A stretch of 64,000 bases of DNA from Sciurus carolinensis (GCF_902686445.1 NC_062219.1:114453160-114517159); one strand, 5' to 3'; shown: positions 1 through 11,689, counted from the first letter of the stretch. The notes: generated by a model not told the origin, from the letters alone. A program made the numbers and translations.

Positions 1-30
1 ATAAACAAATACTCCCCACTCCCACTCCTG

Positions 31-124
31 ACCTACTTCACGGGGTTGCGAGCTTAAAAGTAATTACATTTGTGAGAATCCCTGGCCAGGCATCGGCACA
101 TAGTACATCCTCAATAAACACTAC
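31..124 (+). repeat. MIR SINE 3' part
   Basis: Resembles the MIR 3' region: a diverged 'acttcacggggttg' followed by 'ggcacatagta' and 'tcaataaa', in the MIR order. This is an ancient mammalian repeat and is not informative about species. Confidence 0.6.
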
Positions 125-848
125 CTTCCTCCCTGTCATGCCCAGCAACATGAGGCCACCTCCGTCCCAGCAGTGGAACATATTCATGTGAGGAATTCAG
201 TTAAATGTTGAACACAATCCTGCTAAGATTACAAAACACCCCAGGTGGCTTATTAGGTGTGAAAATAACTTTTGTGCGAGGAAATTACAGAAAACCTGAC
301 ATGTGTTGGCAGAACAGAAAAATAGCTGGTTTGCTTGGAACTTTCTGCCAGGTCCCAGGGAAACCCTCAGCCCTAGATGGCAGGGCTGGTGGGGCACCAA
401 TTTACCTGCCTCACTAGGCTCAGCTGACCCCAGTTGGCTGTCTCAGGCTCCCAGGGCCAGTTCCCTTTCTGGACTCCCCTGTGCCTGAAGGAAAGAAGGA
501 CAAGAGAGGGGAGGGAGGGGAGGGAAGAGGCTTTTCCAGTCCTTTCTAGGCCTCACCCTGGAGATCGGGGCAGCGTGCCCCAACCCAGGCATCCCGGCAG
601 GTAGCTCTCATCTCCGTGACAGCCGCTGTCCACCCTGGTGCCCAGGGCCAGTTTGTTAGTCACCTTCTGCCCTTGTTCCTCAGCCCAGGGGCTGGGCAGC
701 ATGAATGAACACCTGTGTGTCCTGTGCAGGCAGTGGGTTTGCATCACAGGACAGGACCCCCAAATTATGAGATTTGCAGTTTATTATATAGAGTATCTGG
801 CATGTGAGTCCATCTTGAGAGAGAGCAGGAGGGAAGGAGGGAGGGGGA

Positions 849-906
<58 letters not shown>

Positions 907-1993
907 AAGAGAGAGAGAACCTTATTCTCCAACGTGAATAAATCTTCTCCAGGGAGGAAGGGGAAGGATACAAATCTCTCTGCAGGTGACGCCGTCCCAA
1001 GGCAAGATGGCTGCTCATCACGCTCCAGCAAAGCATGGTCAGTGTCCCTCACTCAATACGCCTCTTTGCAGAAAGGTGAAGGATTGAAAATTGTCTCCCA
1101 GCTGAGAGGACAAAACATTCATGAAACAAAAGTGGTATGCCATAAATAAAGAATGTCTGGAGAATAAAAAAAGAGATCTTGTAAATTAAAAATATTAAAG
1201 AATGAACATTCAAATGCTAGCAAAAGAAGGGATAGAGGAAAATATGAGGAAATCTCCTAAAAGGCAGAACAATGTGGACACAAAGATGGAAATGAGCAGA
1301 GATGGGAAAATGAGATGAATACAGATGATTCCATATGCGACTTATTAATAAGTCATAGAAAACTGGAGGGAGGAAAAAGAACAGAGAGAAGTAACTGTCA
1401 AAGAAATAATCTGTTTTCCAGAACTGAGGACATGGATCCAGAAGGAAAGGCCCTGCGCGTCCAGGCAAGACGGGAAGCGAGCCCCATCCAGGTGCGCCAG
1501 AGGTGGAGTTTTCCGCTGGGAGGTTGCACTGCAGGAGGGCCTGCGTCCTGAGGGTCTGGGTGGTGAGGGGCCATCTGTGAAGAATTTAAAACCGGATGGC
1601 CTTGGGCCATCAGTAGGGCACTTTCCTGTCCTCCTTTATAGCTCTGCATCCTCGGATTCGGAAGACCCCGGAGACCACCTCCCTCCTTCCCTTGCCCTGC
1701 AGTTGCCGACCTGCCCTCACCTCACCCGGGGCTGGCCCCTGCTCGAGGTTCTGCCCTTCTTCTCGCCAGCCTTGCCTGCCCCTCCTCACAGGGGCAGTTC
1801 CTGAGCTCGGAGCCAACCAGGGTCTGGAAGAGCTCCCCATCCCCAGCCCTGGAGGTGCCCACCCGTCCCCACCTCCCACTCTGTGGTCACGGAGAGCCCC
1901 ATGTGACCAGCTGAGACAGATGCTTCCTTCCCTCAGGGGAATGCTGTGTCAGTGACCAGGCGAAGCCCAGAACTGGCATCTGCCTGCCCAGTC
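125..1993. other. Region upstream of TREML1, no gene seen
   Basis: No exon with plausible splice sites or homology was recognised. The stretch from 490 to 850 is purine-rich and leads into the (GA)n tract. 1100-1400 is AT-rich. 1540-1990 is GC-richer and holds the presumed TREML1 promoter and 5' UTR. By human synteny TREM2 would lie further left, outside the window. No TATA box or known promoter element could be assigned with confidence. Confidence 0.5.
854..920 (+). repeat. (GA)n microsatellite
   Basis: An almost pure GA dinucleotide run of about 30 units, with two short interruptions near 904-909. It lies about 1.1 kb upstream of the TREML1 start codon. The open frames through it are low-complexity artefacts. 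Confidence 0.95.
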
Positions 1994-2036
1994 ATGGGTC
2001 CCAGCCTCCTCCTGCTGCTGCTCCTGGGACAAGCAG
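1994..2036 (+). CDS. TREML1: TREML1 coding exon 1: signal peptide
   Basis: Encodes Met plus a run of seven leucines, ending after 14 codons and one base at a GTGAGT donor. The start context is 'cagtcatgg' (G at +4). The ATG at 1942 ('gggaatgctg') lies upstream in another frame. Confidence 0.93.
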
Positions 2037-5000
2037 GTGAGTCTCAGACAGCACTGCACTCCTTCCCTGTCCAGGGACAACGGGTTACTGCAGATTCTCT
2101 ATCCCACGCTAGAGGGTGGGCTGGGAGGTGGCCCAGCTCCTGACTGACATCATTCCCACCTCCTTTCCTTCCCTAGTTCTGGGTTCGGCTGGCAGTCTCC
2201 CCGAGGTACTGCAGGTGCCTGTGGGGGGCTCCATTCTGGTGCAGTGCCACTACCGGCTCCAGGACCTCAGAGCTCGGAAGGTGTGGTGCCGGTTCTCGCC
2301 TGAGGGCTGCCAGCCCCTGGTGTCCTCAGTGGTGGATCGCTCGGCCCCAGGAAGCAAGCGCATATTTCTCACGGACCTGGGAGGGGGTCTGCTGCAGGTG
2401 GAGATGGTCACGCTGCAGGAGGAGGACGCAGGGCAGTACGGCTGTGTGGTGGAGGGAGCCATGGGGCCCCAGACAGTGCACACGGTCTCTCTGGAGGTGC
2501 TGCCTTCAGGTGAGTTATCCTGGCCGCACCTGCACCCTCTGACTGCCCTCCCAGCACCCCCTGCGGTCAGGGCTCTGGGGCCTTGAGGGGCAGGGCCCCT
2601 GTGGGGAGGCACTGGGGGCGATATCTTCCTGGCAGCTGTGTAGGGGGCGGAAGCTGAACTGGCTGGGAAGTCTGAGATATTTCCCCTGCCAGAAGGCGGC
2701 TCCTCCTCACAGCCCATGGCTTTTACCTCTTTTCCAGCACTTTCCACAGACTCAATGCTATCTTTTTTTTTCCTTAGAAATGTTTTAAACAAAATTGAAT
2801 TTGAGCACGAACAAATTAAAATTTTTAGACCTTTCAGGTTTTTCTTTCTTAGTAATGAGTTTGATGGCTTAAAATTTACTGAATTCGTATCTTAATCTTA
2901 CAAGTCTTCACAGAGCATCTAGTAGGTGCCTGACCTACAGGCGGGGTACAACTGAACTACTTCAACTCATTCAGTTCTAAAAATGGAAAAAGTGTCATTA
3001 ATATTTAGGTCCAAATTCTCACCCTAATTTCAGTATAAAAAACACTTTGATTTTACATTTCATTCGCGTGGCCCATATCTTTCTAGTATTTAAGAATTTA
3101 TTAAACACGTCAATATTATTTTTTTTCCAGAAAATAAAATGCTATAAAAAAAACTCTCCTAGAGAAAAATGTCAGCTACCTGAAGCAGAGACTGCTGCTA
3201 CTTTTCTCTTATGGATACTGATTTTTCTTTTTTTTTCACTTTTTGGTCCTCCTTTTCTAAATTTGTGTCTAATCTCCAAAGAATAAAATTTAAAAATGCA
3301 TTCTCCCTTCCCCAAATAAGAGAGTGGACTAAATGGTCATTGGAACCCCCTCATCTTGAGTTGTTCTATAATACAAAGGCAGCGGTCAATCCTAGTTATT
3401 CTTTGTCCTCCTCATTCCTTGACTCTGTGGTGGAGGAATTCTTTTAAATTCCTAAAAGACAAATTGTGATAAGCCTCACTGGGAAGAGTCCTGTAATCAG
3501 AATTCAAGCACTTTGTAGGGACCACAGAAGCCTTGCCACAAAGTTGAGTCTAGGGTACTAGCAAGGCCCTCAGAGGGTCCCCTGGTGTTGCCTCACATTA
3601 GTGCTGACCTGGAGTCCCTGGAACCCTGAGGGCAGAGCTTGTGATGGGGCTCGTCCAGCATTCGGGTGGGATCACAGGGTCGCAGGTATGTGGGGAGGCC
3701 CTGTTTAAGGCTAATGAGTCAGGAACGAGGTCACCATTGAGGACGAGAGCTGGAGAAACGTTTCCTGGGATGGGAATGAAAGATAGGCAGAGATTACTCA
3801 GTGGTGTTTCTACATAGTCTGAGCAGAACTGGTAAGAGTAGAGGGGTGTGGGATGGAGAAGACAGAGAAGAGACTCAGGGGGACATGGACTGATGGCAGA
3901 GGAAAGATGGATATATTTGCAACTCGGTACAGATACAAAGGGTTAGTACCATTCCCTGACCCACAGAATGAGAGGCCCTTAAGGAACATCCCAGAATCTT
4001 CTTTGTGTTCCTTTTTCAGGACTTCTCCTTCCTGGGCTCCGTTTTCCTAGTCCCTCAGACCTCAACAAGGCATGGAAGCCCGCCCACGATGACTATATGC
4101 TCATCAAATGTTTCCTTCTGACTTAGTTCCTGACCTGGGAGAGGAGGAAGAAGAGACCCATAAGACTGGCAGTCTGGGCGAGGACCCCTCCTTGGACCCT
4201 GCAGGCAGTGCCAGTCCCTGGGAACTCAGCCAGCAGAAGAGGTACTGGCAAGATTGGACTGGGGTGGCTGGGAGAAGGTGACTGGGGAAGATATGACTTG
4301 TTTTGAGCTCTAGATTAAATTGAATGCGGGAAACTTTCTTCTTTTTTTTTTTTTTGGTGGTGCTGGGGATTGAACCCAGGGCTTTGTGCTTGCGAGGCAA
4401 GCACTCTACCAACTGAGCTATAGCCCCAGCCCAAATGCGGGAAACTTAAGATTCCTTCCACCTTTGGGGAACTTCTGAGCAACAGACAAACTAACTGACC
4501 AACCTCTCTACCCTTCAGCAATGGGTCCCTCATCCTAGTGGATCTTCAGCCAGGAGACGCTGATAATGTGTCTGTCCCACTGAGTCTACCCTCCTCATCC
4601 CATTCCACGTCCTCTCAACCATGTTCCCCAAGAATGTGGCTCTTCTCTCACTCTTCCAGGGCTCCTGGTTAGCAACTCCCCACAGGGCTCAGGATTAAGC
4701 CCTATTACTTTCTGTCCCTCAGCATTCCCTTGATCTGGTGTGCTGTGTTCCTGCTGGGCCTGCTGGTGGCAGCTGTGGTGCTGTTTGCTGTCATGGCCAA
4801 AAGGAAAGGTCAGTAGCTGTCTACCCACCTCTGCTGGGCTGGCTCTATGGGTCAACTGGTTTTGCAGATGAGGCCAGGAGTCTGGGTCCCTTCCCCTACA
4901 GAGAGACCTGTTTGGGCTTTAGTTAATGACCCACACCCTAGAATTCCCATAGCTGAGGGATGAAGGGGAGGGAGGGAGATTCAATGGGAGCAGGCCTGGG

Positions 5001-6011
5001 GAAATATGGGATTGCAAAGAAGGGGGGGGAGTTGGGGAATGGGGGTGGGATGAGGGGAAAGGGGATGGAATAGGTAGGAAAGGGTTCTAAGAGGGAGGCT
5101 GTATATGGAAGCAATAAATGGGTGGGGAGAGACAGGGCAGACTGGGAGAGGGGTCTGGGAGAAGGGTAGAGGGTTGGTGGTGGAAGTGGGGAAGGCAAAT
5201 ATGCACTAGGAAAAAAGTTTCAGAGCTTCTGAATGGAGTGAGGGAATGGGGTCAACCCTGGAAGAGACTGTGTGCTGTTGTCTGTCCTGCCAGGGAACAG
5301 GCCTGATACCTGTGACCAGTTCCAGAGCCAGAGAGTTTCGGGCATGGTAAGAGGCTTCTGCAAGTCCACAGCCAAATTCCCACAATCACTGAGAGGTCCC
5401 AGGATGATAAGGTGGAGAAAGGAGAGAGACCCAGTCAAAGGCCCAGTCCTCTCCCTAAATGCTGTAAACTTGGCCCCAGTGATCACCCTGGTAACTCACC
5501 TTCCTACATCTGGGGAGTAACTTGGTGTTGAAAATATTCAAAGCAAAGCCCTCTTGCACTGACAGACATATTAGGATTAGAGAGAGACAGAGAGAGAGAG
5601 CGTGTGCGCATGATGGAGAGCTGGATGTCCAGTGTGCTCCCAGGCTTCCCACTGCAGGTAACTGGACACGGGCGGCATCCTCTCTGCCTGACCCGCCTGC
5701 TGTTGTTGCAGGAGCCCTCCTCAGTCCACCGCATCGATGATTCTGGACTTGCTGCTGGATTGCCTTTGCACACACCCTATGTTGGGCTTGATTCGCCACC
5801 TTCCTTCGACAATGCCACCTACACCATCTTCCCTCTTGACCCCCTACCTGGAAAACCTCCATCCCCATCCTCACCCCTTCTGCCTCCTAAGGTTCCCTCT
5901 TCCGAGTCTGTGACATATGCCACAGTTATCTTCCCAGGAGGGGACAAGAGTGGAGGGGCCTCCTGTGAGCCAGTTCAGGATCTGTCTAACAGTCAAACTC
6001 CACCCAGCTGA
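1994..6011 (+). CDS. TREML1: TREML1 (TREM-like transcript 1, TLT-1), complete
   Basis: Single-pass immunoreceptor of platelet alpha-granules and megakaryocytes that supports platelet aggregation (family knowledge). Coding exons are 1994-2036, 2177-2509, 4127-4241, 4723-4808, 5294-5346 and 5712-6011. All introns are GT-AG and all phases agree, giving 309 codons plus stop (human 311). Order of parts: signal peptide about 1-16; V-set Ig domain about 20-122 with the Cys38-Cys104 pair and the extra TREM-type Cys52/Cys59 pair; acidic stalk with five consecutive Glu at 131-135; transmembrane segment about 165-188; basic stop-transfer AKRK; proline-rich cytoplasmic tail with Tyr247 and the ITIM VTYATV (Tyr279). 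The charged transmembrane residue needed for DAP12 pairing is absent, as expected for TLT-1. The start was chosen because it is the first ATG leading into the Leu-rich signal peptide. It converges with the ADCY10-like gene 14 kb away. Confidence 0.96.
2177..2509 (+). CDS. TREML1: TREML1 coding exon 2: V-type Ig domain
   Basis: The acceptor is 'ttccctag' and the donor GTGAGT. It encodes residues 15-126 with Cys38, Trp51, Cys52, Cys59, the DAGQYGC motif (residues 98-104, Cys104) and beta-strand pattern typical of the TREM family. It is the most human-like part of the protein. Confidence 0.95.
2510..4126 (+). other. TREML1 intron 2, no embedded gene
   Basis: GT-AG intron of 1.6 kb. 2760-3470 is AT-rich and unclassified. 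3540-4080 has no recognisable exon. No young SINE was seen. Confidence 0.6.
4127..4241 (+). CDS. TREML1: TREML1 coding exon 3: acidic stalk
   Basis: The acceptor is 'ccttctgacttag' and the donor GTACTG. Encodes residues 126-164: a five-Glu run followed by a Ser/Gly/Pro-rich juxtamembrane stalk, the part shed to give soluble TLT-1 in other species. Confidence 0.9.
4337..4433 (-). repeat. ID SINE with 14-bp target duplication
   Basis: On the minus strand it reads as a tRNA-Ala-like head (TAGCTCAGTTGGTAGAG box A, GGTTCAATCC box B) with an A-rich tail. It is flanked by AATGCGGGAAACTT at 4323-4336 and 4434-4447, so the insertion is recent. It sits in the 481-bp TREML1 intron 3, about 95 bp after the exon 3 donor. 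Confidence 0.95.
4723..4808 (+). CDS. TREML1: TREML1 coding exon 4: transmembrane segment
   Basis: The acceptor is 'ttctgtccctcag' and the donor GGTCAGT. Encodes a run of about 24 hydrophobic residues (165-188) without Lys, Arg, Asp or Glu, then AKRK on the cytoplasmic side. Confidence 0.94.
5294..5346 (+). CDS. TREML1: TREML1 coding exon 5: start of cytoplasmic tail
   Basis: 53-nt exon after 'tgtcctgccag', with a GTAAGA donor. It encodes about 17 residues ending in RVSGM, which matches the same point in human TLT-1. Confidence 0.9.
5712..6011 (+). CDS. TREML1: TREML1 coding exon 6: ITIM tail and stop
   Basis: The acceptor is 'gctgttgttgcag'. Encodes residues 211-309, including the SPPSFDNATYT patch (Tyr247), a proline-rich stretch and the ITIM VTYATV (Tyr279), which recruits SHP phosphatases in human TLT-1 (family knowledge). 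The stop is TGA at 6009-6011. Confidence 0.95.
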   Translation, partial: EPSSVHRIDDSGLAAGLPLHTPYVGLDSPPSFDNATYTIFPLDPLPGKPPSPSSPLLPPKVPSSESVTYATVIFPGGDKSGGASCEPVQDLSNSQTPPS

Positions 6012-6226
6012 ATTGCTCACCACACTGCACACACAGGGGCCGACCCTGGGGTTCTGTGCACTCATCCCCCCAGCTCATACCCTATATTCTCAGAACCTAT
6101 GAACAACTAGGGATTATCCAATATCCTCACATTACTGATAGGGAATGTGATATTCAGATACGACTAAGGGGTCTTGGGGAAGACCCCTGCCCCCTGCTGC
6201 TTCCTCTGCCATTACACATCAGGCTA

Positions 6227-6232
6227 AATAAA
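6227..6232 (+). terminator. TREML1: TREML1 polyadenylation signal
   Basis: AATAAA 216 nt after the TREML1 stop codon, a plausible length for its short 3' UTR. Confidence 0.8.
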
Positions 6233-6239
6233 CCCTAAA

Positions 6240-7046
6240 TGATGATATGTGAACTTAATGGTTGAGTTGGGAAGGAAAGGGAACAAGTTTGACAATCACT
6301 TGGTCTATGAACCAAAAATATTTTGTTCCAGAGTTTGTGCTACATGATCTCCTGTCTGTCCTGCAGTGGTTTCTTCCCTGGTCAGAACACTGCAGTGCAG
6401 TTTGAGTCAAGGGGCACCAAAAAGACTCCTCTGAACCTATTTCCTGCCTCTTTGAGGCCCGAAAGTAGATTCATTTGCTTAAGCCAAGGAAGCTCTTTTG
6501 CTTTCTGCTTCGCCTCTTTTGAACAAGTATCATGTTGCTAGCATATGATGGGACAGTGGGGCAGTTAGTGATAAGTTAAAGGAGACCCAGGACAGATGAA
6601 ATATGGGAGAAGGGACTGAAGAGGAACAGGAATAAGGACAGAAATAAAGATAGACACCAAATCTGTTCCCTGTAAGGACAAAGAATTTCAAGCATTAGGA
6701 CATAAAAGACCTTTGCAGACATCAGTCTTACCAGAACAGGCTCTCTTGGTTTTGTGGTCATCTGGTAGCACTGGTTCCTTTGGTCTGAACTGTGGAGACT
6801 GGGAAAAGCCCAGTGGAGAAAAGGCACTGCAGGAGGGGGAGGGGTGCCATGTTCAAGAGTGAATGAAAGCTAGTCCAGGCTGGAAACAGAAAGGCCTTTA
6901 AGGTCTCTGCCAGGATTTCTTTTGAAACTGTTTTTTTTAAAAACATCTGCCCAAATTAGGATGTACAACTTAAATACAGGGGGTGAAGTACTCAGGAACC
7001 TGGTCATATTACAATCACAGAGAATTTAGCATAAAGAGGTTTTCCC
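6240..7046. other. Intergenic, nothing recognised
   Basis: Downstream of TREML1. No exon, SINE or structured motif could be assigned. Confidence 0.5.
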
Positions 7047-7340
7047 TGACCAGGTGTGGTGTCACATACTTGTAATCCCAGCTATTCAGGAGACTGAGAA
7101 GGAGGACTGCAAGTTCAAGGACAACCTGGTCAACTGGTGAGATACTGTCTTAAAAAAGAAGGAAAGAGAGAGAGGAAGAGAAAGAAAGAAAAAGAAAGAA
7201 AAGAGAGAAAGAAAGAGAGAGAGAGAAAAGAAAGAATGGTGGGGTGAGGGGTATAGGCCTAGATGTAGCTAAGTGATAGAATACTTGCCTAGCAAGTGTG
7301 AGGTTCTGGGTTCAGTTCCTAGTACTATAAACAAGAACAA
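7047..7340 (+). repeat. Dimeric B1-ID SINE with internal A/G tract
   Basis: The B1/7SL-like left half runs from 'ccaggtgtggtgtcac' to 'gagatactgtctt'. A polypurine expansion follows at about 7154-7240, then an ID-like right half ('gatgtagctaagtgat', 'gggttcagttcctag'). This composite is characteristic of squirrel-related rodents. Confidence 0.8.
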
Positions 7341-7885
7341 TCACAACATCAAAAGCAGTTTCCTCAGCTGGAGGAACCCTAAGCTTTGACCCAGGCAAAG
7401 GTCAAAGGTCAGGGGCTGCACTCCAGGTTCTAGGTTGTGTAAGCCTAGGGATACTATTTTCAGGGAGGTTGGGCAGGATATTCTGTTTCCTGTGATGAAA
7501 CTCTCAGGTTGTGACAGAGCCTATTTAACTTCTGTTCTTTATGGAGGCAACTGTCAGGTTACTCATCAATCGACTAGGCCCTAATTTTCTCTGGCTAAGA
7601 TGATTAAAAACTAGAGGGGAAAGGAAGCAGACAAAAGAGAGAATGAAGACTAAAAACAGCCAGTGGGAAAAACTTACTCTGCTCTGAATGCATTTAGAAT
7701 GTTTTAGAATCTGGCAGAAAGAAATGTATATTCAACAGTACAAAGGAAAATACTAAGGAAGATAATATGATTAATTGAATGGTGGGGAAGAGGAAATATG
7801 AGTAAGTACTCCTCTACTTACCATGGGATTATGTCTTGATAAACCTATTTTAAGTTTAAAATATCATAGGTTAAAATGCATTTAA

Positions 7886-8575
7886 GATTGCATCTCACTC
7901 CAGTCAGAATGGCAATTATCAAAAATACCAGCAATAATGTGTGTTGGCAAGGATGTGGGGGGAAAAGATACACGCATACATTGTTGATGGGATTGTAGAT
8001 TGGTGCAACCACTTTGGAAAGCAGTATAGAGATTCCTAAGAAAATGTGGAATGGAATCACCATTTGACTCAGCTATAAACTCCAAGGTTTATCCCGAAAG
8101 TACTAAAAATCAGCATTCTACAGTGATGTAGCCACATCAATATTTGTAGCAGCTCAATTCACGATAGCACAACTATGAACCAACCAAGATGCCCTTCAAC
8201 AGATGGACAAAGAAAATGTGGCACATATATACAATGGAATATTACTCAGCCTTAAGGAAGAATGAAATTATGGTATTTGCAGGTAAATAGATGGAACTGG
8301 AGACTATCACAATAAGTGAAATAAGCCAATCCCAAAAGACCAAAGGCTGAATGTTTTCTCTCTGATAAGTGGATGCTGATCCATAGTGGGGGTGGGTAGG
8401 GAAGAATGAAAGAACTGTGGATTATACAGAAAGGAGTGGGGGGAGGGGTGGGGCAATGCGTATGGGAAGAATGGTAGAATGAGACAGACATTATTACCCT
8501 ACGTACATATATGAAAAAATTTACCACTGTCAAAAAATATAATGAAAAAATAAATAAAAGTAAATAAAATACATT
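7886..8575 (+). mobile_element. L1 3' fragment (end of ORF2 and tail)
   Basis: Starts in the conserved L1 stretch 'ctccagtcagaatggcaat' near the ORF2 C-terminus, continues through 'atggaatattactcagcc', and ends in an A-rich tail. It is 5' truncated and carries no intact frame. Confidence 0.88.
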
Positions 8576-9476
8576 TAATACAAGTAACCTACCAAACATC
8601 ATTTGCCTAACTACCTTAAATATTCACAAAATACATTAGCTCATTGTTGTACAAAATCATCTGACACAAAGACTGTTTTATGTTAACGTATTAAATATCT
8701 CATGTACACACACATGTATTTTGTAGACATGATGGGATGTGAGAACTCAAAACTCAATAACCTAAAAACATTGGCAACACAGTACTCTCTGGAATATCGG
8801 TAGTTTCCCCAGGTGATCTCGGGGCTGAGTGGGAGCTGTGGCTTACTGCTACCACCCAGGATTATGAGAGAAGATCTCCTGCATATCACTAGGCTGGGAA
8901 AAGATCCAAATTCAAAATTCTATGCATGGTTTCTACTGAATACGTAGCACTTTTACACCATTGCAAGGGTGAAAAATCACAACTTGAACCATTGTAAGTT
9001 AGGAACTGCCTGTATATAAATTCCATCAGTGCTCACGGTAAGAAGTCTATGAATACCAACCACAGCCATAGTTATAAAAGTAACTTCTAAGATGCAAACA
9101 CTGACTTTCTAAATTTTATCATAAGAAATGCATACAAAACAAATGCAGGTTGCCCGGTGAGACAATTTCTTCATATTAGAATCCTTAGAATTCGGCTAAA
9201 AATGTGCTCAGAGAAAAATTCACACCCTACCAATGATTAGGCATCTTACTCAAACAGCTAACTCTAAAAGAAAAAAAAAATGATATAACTAATACATACA
9301 TAAGAGAACTGATTCTTTGAAATGAAATAAAAGACAGTGTTAGGTAACTTACTCAAGAAGGGTCAAATAGAAAGTTACAAGTGGGAAATAACACAGATGC
9401 AAAGACAATGAGAAAATAATGAGTATTTTTGTGCCGGGCCTGGGAATGATGACAAAGGGGCCTGAAAGAACTTTTT

Positions 9477-9579
9477 AAAAAAATGATTTTATTTTATTTA
9501 TTTTATGTGGTGCAAAGGATCAAACCCAGTGCCTCACATATGCTAGGCAAGTGCTCTGCACCAAGCTGCAGCCCCAGCC
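9477..9579 (-). repeat. ID SINE with 16-bp target duplication
   Basis: An antisense ID head ('ggcaagtgctctgcacc', 'gccccagcc') with a T-rich 5' side. The flanking repeats CCTGAAAGAACTTTTT at 9461-9476 and 9580-9595 are identical, which shows a recent insertion. Confidence 0.93.
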
Positions 9580-9854
9580 CCTGAAAGAACTTTTTTGACT
9601 GAAATGTTCTCCAGCATGATTGTACTAGTAGTTACATAGGTGTCTACATTTGTCAAATCCCATCATTAAAATGGGTGCATTTTCTTATAAGTAAAGTATA
9701 TTTCAGTAAAGTTAATAAAAATTATTTTAAGACCAGTGGGGGAATAGTTAAAATAATCTTAGAGGAAAAGGTCCTTTAAAGTATAACACAAAAACTCAGA
9801 AGCATAAAACACTCTTAGATATATTAAAATTGCTACATTAAGATACATTTAAGA

Positions 9855-11179
9855 AATAAAATACTTGGGAATAAATCTACCAAAAGAGGTGAAATACCCC
9901 TACAATGAAAACTACAGAATTAAAGAAATTGAAGAAATCCTTAGAAGATGGAAAGATCATTCATGCTCTTGGATAGGCAGAATTAATATTGTCAAAATGA
10001 CCATTCTACCAAAAGCATTATACAGATTTAATGCAATTCTTATTAAAATCCCAATGACATTCTTCATAGAATTAGAAAAAGCAATCATGAAATTCATTTG
10101 GAAAAATAAGAGGCCCAGAATAGCCAAAGCAATCCTAAGCAAGAGTGAAGCAGAAGGTATCCCAATACTAGCACTTAAACTACACTACAGAGCCACAGTA
10201 ACAAAAATGACATGGTATTAGCACCAAAATAGATATGTAGATTGATGGTACAAAATAGAAGACACAGAGACAAACACACATACAGTTACCTCATACTAGA
10301 CAAAAGCACCAAAAACATGCATTGGAGAAAAGATAGCCTCTTCAACAAATGGTGCTGGGAAAACTGGAAATCCATTTGTAGGAAAATGAAATTAACCTTT
10401 ATCTCTCATGCTGCACAAAACTCAACTCAAAGTAGATCAAAGACTTAGGCACTAGAACAGACAGCCTGCACCTAAGAGAAGAAAAAGTAAGCCCAAATCT
10501 TCACCATGTCAGCTTAGGACCAGACTTCCTTAACAAAACTCCTAAAGTGAAAGAAATAGAATCAAGAATCAATAAAAGGAATGGAATTAAACTACAAAGT
10601 TTCTTCTCAGCAAAGGAAACAATCAATAATGTGAAGAGAGAGCCTACAGATTGGGAGAAAATCTTTACCACCTGCACCTCGGATAGAGCATTAATCTCTA
10701 GGATATATAAAGAACTCCAAAAACTTAACACCAGAAAACCAAATAACCCAATCAATAAATGGGCCAAGGAACTGAACAGACACTTTACAGAAGAAGAAAT
10801 ACAATCAATCAACAAACATATGAGAGTGTTCAACATTTCTAGGAATTAGAGAAACTACTCTAAGATTTCATCCCACTCCAGTCAGAATGGCAATTATCAA
10901 GAAAACAAGCAATAAGTGTTGATGAGGATGTGGGGAAAAAGGTACACTCAAACATTGCTGGTGGGAATGCAAATTGGTACAGCCATTATGGAAAGTAGTA
11001 TGGAGATTCCTCAGAAAAGTTGGAAAGGAACCACCATTTGACCCAGCTATACCCAGAGGACTTAAAATAAGCATTCTACAGTGATGCAGCCACATCAATG
11101 TTTATAGCAGCTCAATTCACAATAGCCAAACAATGGAACCAACCTAGATGCCCTTCAACAGATGGATAAAGAAAATGTG

Positions 11180-11223
<44 letters not shown>

Positions 11224-11610
11224 GAATATTACTCTGCCTTAAGGAAGAATGAAATGATGGTATTTGCTGATAAATGGATGAAACTAGAGAATTTCATGCT
11301 AAGTGAAATAAGCCAATCTCAAAAAAACCAAAGACCAAATGTTTTCTCTGATATGTAGATGCTAATCTACAATGGTGGGGGGTGCTAGGGAAGAACAGAG
11401 GTATTCTGGATTGGACAGAGGGGAGTGAAGGGAGGGGTGGGGGTATAGGGGTAGCAAGGATAGTAGAATGAATTGGAAATTGTTACCATTTGTGCATACA
11501 GATTATATGACTGGTGTAATTCTACATCATGTACAATTAGAAGTTATATTCCATTAATGTATGATGAGTCAAAATGCATTCTATTGTCATGTATAACTAA
11601 TTTGAACAAA
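9855..11610 (+). mobile_element. L1 fragment: ORF2 C-terminal third and 3' end
   Basis: 9865-10221 retains an open frame matching the part of L1 ORF2p after the reverse transcriptase core ([15 protein letters not shown], then [20 protein letters not shown]). Further broken frames follow, then the 'cagtcagaatggcaattatc' end and an A-rich 3' end. Stops and shifts show it is dead. A (CA)n tract at 11184-11220 lies inside it. Confidence 0.9.
11184..11220 (+). repeat. (CA)n microsatellite inside an L1
   Basis: A pure CA run of about 18 units. It replaces the short 'acatatata' stretch normally found at this point of L1 3' ends, so it probably expanded in place. Confidence 0.95.
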
Positions 11611-11689
11611 TTTTTCAAAAAAGATACATTAAGACTGATATTTTTTCTTCTGACACTGTAAACAAAAGACAAAAAATTTTTTTTGCAAC

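Noticed and set aside
638..1052. Open frames on both strands over the (GA)n tract
   Set aside because: Low-complexity Arg-Glu and Ser-Leu repeats without homology or splice context.
4370..4432. tRNA-Ala-like genes at the ID elements (also near 54750 and 63050)
   Set aside because: Box A and box B are present, but each has an A-rich tail, target duplications or dispersed copies, and no full cloverleaf. They are SINEs.
9865..10849. Possible functional reverse transcriptase genes
   Set aside because: Frames are short L1 ORF2 remnants broken by stops and truncated at the 5' end.
11167..11230. CRISPR-like or regulatory meaning of short tandem repeats
   Set aside because: Simple (CA)n without spacers, in a mammalian genome.
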